The translations under genes were made by a program, and so were the position numbers. Shown piece by piece: positions 58,753 to 64,000 of a stretch of DNA of 64,000 nucleotides. Origin of the DNA: Vibrio aestuarianus (GTDB lineage: Bacteria > Pseudomonadota > Gammaproteobacteria > Enterobacterales > Vibrionaceae); assembly GCF_012395185.1 (NCBI RefSeq), contig NZ_JAAZTU010000014.1, forward strand, positions 1 to 64,000, read 5' to 3'. Every line of letters begins with the position of its first letter. Within the stretch, counting starts at the first letter, position 1. A model generated the notes under the pieces. The model was given only the letters and a program-made list of their open reading frames with translations. It had not been told where the DNA came from and did no database searches.

Positions 58753-60624
58753 TTAACGCCAGTCTCCGCGCAGTTTAGAGACTTTTTGTTGCATCAGTTG
58801 CGTTGTGGCTTGTAATGGCGCGACCGGCTCTCCTGCTTCTATTTCGAGATGGGACCAGAATCGAGTCGGTAAGCCGCGACACGCTTGCCCTTTTATTCGG
58901 CTAAAGTAGCTGCCCCATAGCCCTTTTAAAGCCATCGGTATCACAGGAACAGGACTGCGTTTCAAAATGATGTCCATCCCGCGCATAAAGTCATGGATTT
59001 CACCATCGGCAGTTAGCTGTCCTTCTGGGAAAATACACACGATATGACCTTCGGCTAATGCTTGCTCTACCTCACTAAAAGCGCGACGAATAGAGCTTCT
59101 ATTATTTGCCGAAATAGGGATAACACCAGCCCGCTTTAGGAATCGGCGTAAAGGCGGCAAGTTTGCATAATCTTCTTCCATCACAAACCGGATTAACCGT
59201 GGGCATACGGCGCTGAGTAGCAACGCATCCATATAGCTGACATGGTTACATACGAGTAATGCGCCGCCTTTTTCGGGGAGATGATGTAGGTTTTTATGGT
59301 TCACTCGGTACATAGTGTGAGTCAAAATCCACACCAAAAAACGAACCAAAAAAATGGGTACCTGTAAGCACAGAGAGATCGTCACGAATAGATTGAGTAA
59401 CGCTAAGATAACAAACAATTGAGGAATAGAGAGTTCCAATATACTCAAACAAACAATACCTAAAATGGCACTACCGACCATGAATAGTGAATTATAAATA
59501 TTGAGCGCGGCAATCACTTGTGCCCGCTGTGTCACCTTAGCTTGTTGCTGCATTAAAGCGTATAAAGGCACAATAAAAATACCGCCAGAGACACCAATCA
59601 TGAGCAAATAGAAGAATAATGGCCACAGTGGTTGGTAGCTTAAAAAGCTGTGAAAGTCTGTAAATGTCGGCAAGCTTTCTGGAACCGCCTGTGCCATCAA
59701 ATAACCAAAAATAGTAATACCAAAGCTACCAATCGGAATAATACCAACTTCGATGCGATGGTTAGAGAGCCTATCACATGCCATTGAACCGGCGGCAATT
59801 CCAACCGAAAAAAGCGCCAACAAAAAGGAGACAGCACTTTCGTTACCATTTAAATAATGGTGAGTGAAATTAGGAAATTGAGTTAAGTATGCCGCCCCCA
59901 AAAACCAAAACCAGCTGATAGCCATTATCGATTGGAAAATAGTGCGATCACTTTTTGCTATGGCAATGGTTTGCTTGGTTTGTTTGATCGGCTGCCATCG
60001 AAACTTCAAATCAGGTGCGCAAGCGGGAGCATTGGGGATATGGCGGCTGGCCATATAACCCAAAATCGCAAATATGACAACCGCTGCAGCGGCAACGTAT
60101 TTTGCGTTCTCTGCTGACGCAATCAAACCAGCACCTAACGTACCTAATAAAATTGCCAGAAAAGTTCCTGTTTCTACTAACGCATTGCCTGGAACCAGCT
60201 CTTTAGATTTAAGTTGCTGAGGGAGTAACGCGTATTTTACTGGACCGAAAAAAGCCGATTGAGTCCCCATTAAAAACAGCAACAACAATAAAACAACGTA
60301 ACTTTCCGTAATAAATCCTATTGCCCCAAGGCACATAATGCCTATTTCGGCCAGTTTGACTTTACGAATAAAGGCGGATTTCTCGTACTTGTCTGCAAGC
60401 ACACCCGCAGAGGCTGAAAAGAGGAAGAAAGGCAGAATGAATAACCCAGCAGCGAGGTTTATAAAAAGGTTGCTTGATATAGGTAAAACATTTGCACCGG
60501 CAAAAGCGACGAAAAGCAGTAGTACATTTTTGAAAATATTATCGTTAAAAGCCCCAAAAAACTGGGTGATAAAGTAAGGTAGAAAACGTCGTTGAGTAAG
60601 CAGCGAGGATTGATGCTGAGGCAT
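58753..60624 (-). CDS. LplT-PlsC fusion: MFS lysophospholipid flippase plus acyltransferase
   Basis: This 623-aa protein has a 12-helix MFS domain (about 10-415), like the lysophospholipid transporter LplT, followed by a PlsC-type acyltransferase (about 430-605) with the HX4D motif NHVSYMD and FPEGQLT. In E. coli LplT and Aas are separate, and Aas has a third acyl-ACP synthetase domain; here that domain is absent. The fusion should flip lysophospholipid inward and re-acylate it (inference). The TetR gene lies 15 bp upstream in the same operon. Confidence 0.87.
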   Translation of the reverse strand: MPQHQSSLLTQRRFLPYFITQFFGAFNDNIFKNVLLLFVAFAGANVLPISSNLFINLAAGLFILPFFLFSASAGVLADKYEKSAFIRKVKLAEIGIMCLGAIGFITESYVVLLLLLFLMGTQSAFFGPVKYALLPQQLKSKELVPGNALVETGTFLAILLGTLGAGLIASAENAKYVAAAAVVIFAILGYMASRHIPNAPACAPDLKFRWQPIKQTKQTIAIAKSDRTIFQSIMAISWFWFLGAAYLTQFPNFTHHYLNGNESAVSFLLALFSVGIAAGSMACDRLSNHRIEVGIIPIGSFGITIFGYLMAQAVPESLPTFTDFHSFLSYQPLWPLFFYLLMIGVSGGIFIVPLYALMQQQAKVTQRAQVIAALNIYNSLFMVGSAILGIVCLSILELSIPQLFVILALLNLFVTISLCLQVPIFLVRFLVWILTHTMYRVNHKNLHHLPEKGGALLVCNHVSYMDALLLSAVCPRLIRFVMEEDYANLPPLRRFLKRAGVIPISANNRSSIRRAFSEVEQALAEGHIVCIFPEGQLTADGEIHDFMRGMDIILKRSPVPVIPMALKGLWGSYFSRIKGQACRGLPTRFWSHLEIEAGEPVAPLQATTQLMQQKVSKLRGDWR

Positions 60625-60639
60625 TGCTATTCCTTATTT

Positions 60640-61230
60640 TTACCAGTTAGTGAGATAATTGGAGAGTAAGTTTTCGATCAGCTCCTTACCATCAATCGGT
60701 TCGGCTGCGAAAAACTTGTCATCTACACTTAATAAGGTAATACCATGCACGCCAGACCATAATACGCGACTTGCTTGCAAAATTTCTTGTTTGGTGCGCT
60801 GGGGTGCGATTATTTGTAACAAACCTTCAAGCATGGTTGTCATGGTATCTATGCGCTCAGCTTGCCAGTCAGGTAGGGCTTCGCCATTCATATTGTGTTC
60901 GAAAATAAGCTGCCAACGATTAGGATGCTGCAAAGCAAAGTCATGATAGCAGTAGGCTAACAGATAGAGTGCTTGTCTTGGGTCATCACATTGATTGACG
61001 GCTTTTTTAGCTTGCGCTGATAATTCATCAAGCGTTTGTGCTACGGCATGCAAAAGCAGCAAATTGTAGTTACCAAACACATTGACTAACGTACTTGGTA
61101 CATAGCCAATCATGGTGGCGATTTTGCGTAAACTTAACTCATGATAGGTGTGATCCTCAAGAAAGCGTTTTACTACCTTGAGTGTCAATTTAATCAGCTC
61201 TTCTCGGGTGTGATCGTTTCGTCTTGCCAT
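60640..61230 (-). CDS. TetR-family regulator upstream of the LplT-PlsC gene
   Basis: This 196-aa protein has an N-terminal TetR helix-turn-helix (about 8-55: LSLRKIATMIGYVPSTLVNVF) and a helical ligand domain with conserved WSGVHGITLL near 158. It is the first gene of a two-gene operon with the LplT-PlsC fusion, so a fatty-acid or membrane-lipid ligand is plausible. A TGAAC-AAT-GTTCG element lies 17 bp upstream of the start, suggesting self-repression. Confidence 0.88.
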   Translation of the reverse strand: MARRNDHTREELIKLTLKVVKRFLEDHTYHELSLRKIATMIGYVPSTLVNVFGNYNLLLLHAVAQTLDELSAQAKKAVNQCDDPRQALYLLAYCYHDFALQHPNRWQLIFEHNMNGEALPDWQAERIDTMTTMLEGLLQIIAPQRTKQEILQASRVLWSGVHGITLLSVDDKFFAAEPIDGKELIENLLSNYLTNW

Positions 61231-61246
61231 GGTTATGTTTTAATTA

Positions 61247-61259
61247 TGAACAATGTTCG
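61247..61259. promoter_or_regulatory. TGAAC/GTTCG operator candidate before the TetR gene
   Basis: TGAACAATGTTCG has the same TGAAC-N3-GTTC(A/G) form as the two palindromes upstream of yeiH, with one end base different. Position 17 bp before the start codon suits autorepression. Confidence 0.6.
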
Positions 61260-61409
61260 ATATTCTAGATAGGTGGTGTATAAGCGTCAACTGATACACA
61301 CTTTATTTGCAATATTCTGATACATGTCCACTTAAAGCAGAGGTTTTCTTGTATATCCGAAGTGGTTATGATGGTAGCGCCTCAATAAAAAATAACCCTA
61401 AGGAAAAAC

Positions 61410-62282
61410 ATGAAACGTCTTTTTTCCCTTGTTGCGCTACTGATGGTCGCTGTTGCGGTCACTCCAATAGCCGAAGCAAAGAAATTTGGTGGCGGTAAGT
61501 CATTTGGTAAAAGTTTTAAAACGGCACCTGCGCCAAAACAACAAACACCAAAAAATGACACAATTAAACAAGATCAAACAGGTAAAGCTGGTTCGAGCAA
61601 AAAAGGTCTAATGGGCGGCTTACTTGGCGGTTTGTTAGCGGGCGGCCTTCTTGCTGCCTTCTTTGGTGGTGCGTTTGAAGGTATCCAGTTTATGGATATT
61701 CTTATCATGGGCCTTATCGCGTTTGTCTTATTCAAGCTTATGCGCGGCATGCTTGGAGCCAAGCAAGGCAGTATGAATCGACAACAGCCAGCTTTTGGTG
61801 GTGCGAACAGCAATCAACATCAATTTGAACAACCTAACGTTCACAACTTCGAACAGCAACCACAAGCAACGGGTGGATTTGGTGCCAATGCACACAGCGA
61901 TATCCCGCATAACTATCCTGCTGGTTTTGATAAAGTCTCCTTTGTAAATGGTGCACGTGAGCACTACCGTATTTTACAAGGTGCGTGGAACCACAACCAA
62001 CTTGAAACGGTTGAAGAGTATGTGTCTCCAAGCTTGTTTGAAGACCTAAAGCAAGAGCGTGCTAAGTTAGAGGGTGAACAACATACCGATGTGATGTACG
62101 TTGATGCTGAAATCGTTCGTGCTGACTACGATGCTAACAAAGCGCAGCTTAGCTTGCAGTTTAGCGGTCGTTATCGTGATGCTGTAGAAGGTATTGAAGA
62201 AAATATTGAAGATGTGTGGCATTTAGAACGAGATCTCACTCAGCCTAATGCGCCATGGTTAATTGTCGGTATTCAAGGCTAA
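61410..62282 (+). CDS. Tim44-like domain protein
   Basis: This 290-aa protein has an N-terminal signal peptide or anchor (MKRLFSLVALLMVAVAVTP, AEA near 23), a Lys/Gln/Pro linker, a glycine-rich hydrophobic pair of segments (about 68-112) and a Q/N-rich spacer. The Tim44-like C-terminal domain (about 165-290) ends WLIVGIQG. Bacterial Tim44-like proteins are membrane-attached with unknown roles. TAAGGAAAAAC precedes the ATG. Monocistronic with its own terminator. Confidence 0.85.
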   Translation: MKRLFSLVALLMVAVAVTPIAEAKKFGGGKSFGKSFKTAPAPKQQTPKNDTIKQDQTGKAGSSKKGLMGGLLGGLLAGGLLAAFFGGAFEGIQFMDILIMGLIAFVLFKLMRGMLGAKQGSMNRQQPAFGGANSNQHQFEQPNVHNFEQQPQATGGFGANAHSDIPHNYPAGFDKVSFVNGAREHYRILQGAWNHNQLETVEEYVSPSLFEDLKQERAKLEGEQHTDVMYVDAEIVRADYDANKAQLSLQFSGRYRDAVEGIEENIEDVWHLERDLTQPNAPWLIVGIQG

Positions 62283-62325
62283 CCACTGTTATTTAAGGTT
62301 ATACATTAATCTGATGATCATATTA

Positions 62326-62353
62326 AACGCTCAAGTCTTCTTGGGCGTTTTGT
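62326..62353 (+). terminator. Terminator of the Tim44-like gene
   Basis: AAACGCTCAAG / CTTGGGCGTTT with a TCTT loop, followed by a T-rich run. Confidence 0.88.
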
Positions 62354-62448
62354 CTTTCTTATCTCCCACAATCTTGTAAGACGTTGGCAAGGGGTGATAG
62401 TTAAGACATACTCATGTCTGTCTTCAATAAAAATAAAAAGGAAATAAA

Positions 62449-62766
62449 GTGGCTGAATTTAAATATAAAAACCTTGAACAAGCAGAGCAAGATAAGCTAG
62501 ATGCTGCGGTTTTTCGTCGCCTGCTAGCACATTTAGATGATAATAAAGATGTGCAAAATATAGATTTAATGATTCTTGCGGGTTTTTGTCGTAACTGCTT
62601 TAGTAAATGGTATAAAGCGGAAGCGGATAACCAAGGGATTGAACTGGATATCGATGACGCCCGCGAGCGCGTATATGGCATGACTTATGATGAGTGGAAG
62701 CTGAATCATCAGCCGCCGGCTACTCCAGAGCAACTTGCGGCTTTTGAAGCTAAACAGAATAAATAA
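62449..62766 (+). CDS. DUF1244-family protein
   Basis: This 105-aa acidic protein matches the DUF1244 (SMc04008-like) family, with the conserved core AGFCRNCFSKWY (near 45-56, with two cysteines) and YGMTYDEWK. Function unknown. The start is GTG with AAAAGGAAAT about 8 nt upstream. Flanked by terminators, so single-gene transcription. Confidence 0.88.
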   Translation: MAEFKYKNLEQAEQDKLDAAVFRRLLAHLDDNKDVQNIDLMILAGFCRNCFSKWYKAEADNQGIELDIDDARERVYGMTYDEWKLNHQPPATPEQLAAFEAKQNK

Positions 62767-62770
62767 ACGA

Positions 62771-62798
62771 GAACGCCCCCATCACAGAGGGCGTTTTG
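62771..62798 (+). terminator. Terminator of the DUF1244 gene
   Basis: AACGCCC / GGGCGTT stem with a 10-nt loop and trailing TTTT, 5 bp after the stop codon. Confidence 0.85.
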
Positions 62799-62825
62799 CT
62801 AAAAGGCTTTTGAATTTGAGAATAG

Positions 62826-63896
62826 TTAATTCATTATATGGCCGGTTTGCTCGAACAGGTTCAGTTTATCTAAATAAGGTTGTAGATCACTGATGTTGCG
62901 GGCAACCCACTCTGGGTTATAGTACGTGTCTAAATAGCGTTCACCGCTATCGCACAACAGTGTCACAATTGACCCTTTCTCACCGCGTTGTTTCATTTCA
63001 CTGGCGAGTTGCAATACACCGTACAAGTTAGTGCCTGTCGATGGGCCTGCTTTTCTTCCAAGTAATTTTTCTAGCCAATAGGCGGTTGCAAGGCTTGCTG
63101 CATCTGGGATTTTGCGCATATCATCGACTACGCCAGGAATAAAACTAGGTTCAACACGTGGGCGACCAATCCCTTCAATTTTACTGCCGCAGACCAGAGT
63201 AAGGTTAGGATCACGGCTTTGGAAGTAGTCGTAAAATACTGAGTTTTCAGGATCAACGACACACAGTTTTGTGTCGTATTTTTGGTAGCGGATAAAGCGA
63301 CCAATCGTTGCTGAAGTACCACCAGTACCAGGACTCATGACAATCCAAGTAGGAACGGGGTGGTCTTCCATTTTCATTTGGCTAAAAATGCTGTCGGCAA
63401 TGTTGCTGTTACCACGCCAGTCTGTTGCGCGTTCTGCATAAGTAAATTGGTCCATATAGTGACCATTGAGCTCTTGTGCTAAGCGGTGAGATTCAGCATA
63501 AATTTGGTCTGAACGATCAACAAGATGTGCCTGACCACCGTACATTTCAATCTGCTCGATTTTCTTGCGAGCCGTACATTTCGGCATCACCGCGATAAAA
63601 GGCAAACCAAGCAAGCGGGCGAAGTACGCTTCAGAAACCGCAGTGCTACCAGATGATGATTCAATAATGGTGGTTTCAGGGCCAACCCAGCCATTACAAA
63701 TAGCGTAAAGGAAAAGAGAACGCGCCAAACGATGCTTTAACGAGCCTGTCGGGTGTGTGCTTTCATCTTTCAAATAGATGTCAATGCCATCGACACAAGG
63801 TAGATCTAATTTGATCAAGTGCGTGTCGGCTGAGCGTTGATAGTCAGCTTCTATTTTTTTTATTGCATTATTAATCCACTGATGATCAGTACACAT
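62826..63896 (-). CDS. PLP-dependent cysteine synthase-family enzyme (Cds1-like)
   Basis: This 356-aa fold-type II PLP enzyme has the Schiff-base lysine in [25 protein letters not shown] substrate loop, and the phosphate-cradle [12 protein letters not shown]. It resembles the group that contains L-cysteine desulfhydrase Cds1, rather than CysK/CysM, which are shorter (about 300-320 aa). It probably degrades cysteine to pyruvate, sulfide and ammonia (inference). Divergent from a gene beyond the window edge. Confidence 0.82.
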   Translation of the reverse strand: MCTDHQWINNAIKKIEADYQRSADTHLIKLDLPCVDGIDIYLKDESTHPTGSLKHRLARSLFLYAICNGWVGPETTIIESSSGSTAVSEAYFARLLGLPFIAVMPKCTARKKIEQIEMYGGQAHLVDRSDQIYAESHRLAQELNGHYMDQFTYAERATDWRGNSNIADSIFSQMKMEDHPVPTWIVMSPGTGGTSATIGRFIRYQKYDTKLCVVDPENSVFYDYFQSRDPNLTLVCGSKIEGIGRPRVEPSFIPGVVDDMRKIPDAASLATAYWLEKLLGRKAGPSTGTNLYGVLQLASEMKQRGEKGSIVTLLCDSGERYLDTYYNPEWVARNISDLQPYLDKLNLFEQTGHIMN

Positions 63897-63983
63897 GAGT
63901 CTATCTCCGTTGTTATTATAAGTGTAATTTACCCTTAGTTGAGGAGAAAAACTTTGCTATGTTGACTGTGGTTTTGTATTTTT

Positions 63984-64000
63984 GGAGAAAATAATTCTCC
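63984..64000. promoter_or_regulatory. Palindrome at the window end
   Basis: GGAGAA-AATAA-TTCTCC is a perfect 6+5+6 palindrome 88 bp upstream of the cysteine-enzyme start; a half-site GGAGAAAA also lies at about 63942. It may be an operator for a regulator encoded to the right, but the window ends here. Confidence 0.4.

Overview
The window reads as a chromosome segment of a Vibrio species (Vibrionaceae, Gammaproteobacteria). Three things point there: the yceD-rpmF-plsX-fabHDG-acpP-fabF-pabC-mltG-tmk-holB-ycfH-ptsG order, the menFDHBCE block followed on the other strand by alaA, yfbR and a dGTPase-like gene, and an ERIC-type intergenic repeat of the form seen in vibrios. Almost all of it is conserved core genome. 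I see no prophage, integron, CRISPR array, rRNA or complete insertion sequence.

Layout. 1-360: two minus-strand tRNA genes (Ser-UGA, Pro-GGG). 418-4.9 kb: yejM, yejL and yejK plus an orphan HPt membrane protein. 5-15.5 kb: transport and central metabolism (NhaC antiporter, Asd, K+ channel, YchE, AdhE, DMT exporter, SulP). 15.8-20.9 kb: rne with a long leader, divergent from rluC, then yceF. 21-33.5 kb: ribosomal protein L32 and fatty-acid synthesis, running into mltG, tmk, holB, ycfH and ptsG. 34-41.8 kb: an NSS transporter with its MetS-type small subunit, a YnhF-type small protein, a patatin lipase, pykA, mlc and cheV. 41.9-43.2 kb: a Tat-exported PI-PLC that looks accessory. 43.3-49.8 kb: yciK, sohB, rhombosortase, DTW protein, dGTPase, yfbR, alaA. 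50-57.3 kb: the menaquinone operon. 57.4-64 kb: a small membrane protein, YeiH, an LplT-PlsC fusion with a TetR regulator, a Tim44-like protein, a DUF1244 protein and a cysteine synthase-family enzyme.

How the genes work together. The fab cluster makes acyl-ACP, starts phospholipid synthesis (plsX) and shares its transcription unit with envelope (mltG) and replication (tmk, holB) genes. ptsG and its probable repressor gene mlc are both present, along with pykA. The men genes supply menaquinone for anaerobic respiration, and AdhE handles fermentative redox balance.

Points most worth a second look: (1) a 14-bp A/T-rich inverted repeat that would bury the Shine-Dalgarno of the PI-PLC gene, with a G12 tract about 140 bp upstream; (2) a family of TGAAC-N3/4-GTTCA palindromes upstream of both the TetR gene and yeiH, suggesting the regulator's operators; (3) an adjacent dGTPase-like/YfbR nucleotide-hydrolase pair; (4) several small membrane proteins (MetS, YnhF-like, a 57-aa protein, a possible menB-menC microprotein); and (5) an unexplained 450-bp stretch after ptsG. 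Starts were re-chosen in many genes from ribosome binding sites and recalled family N-termini. No database search was run, so family names rest on recognition of motifs and remembered homologues.
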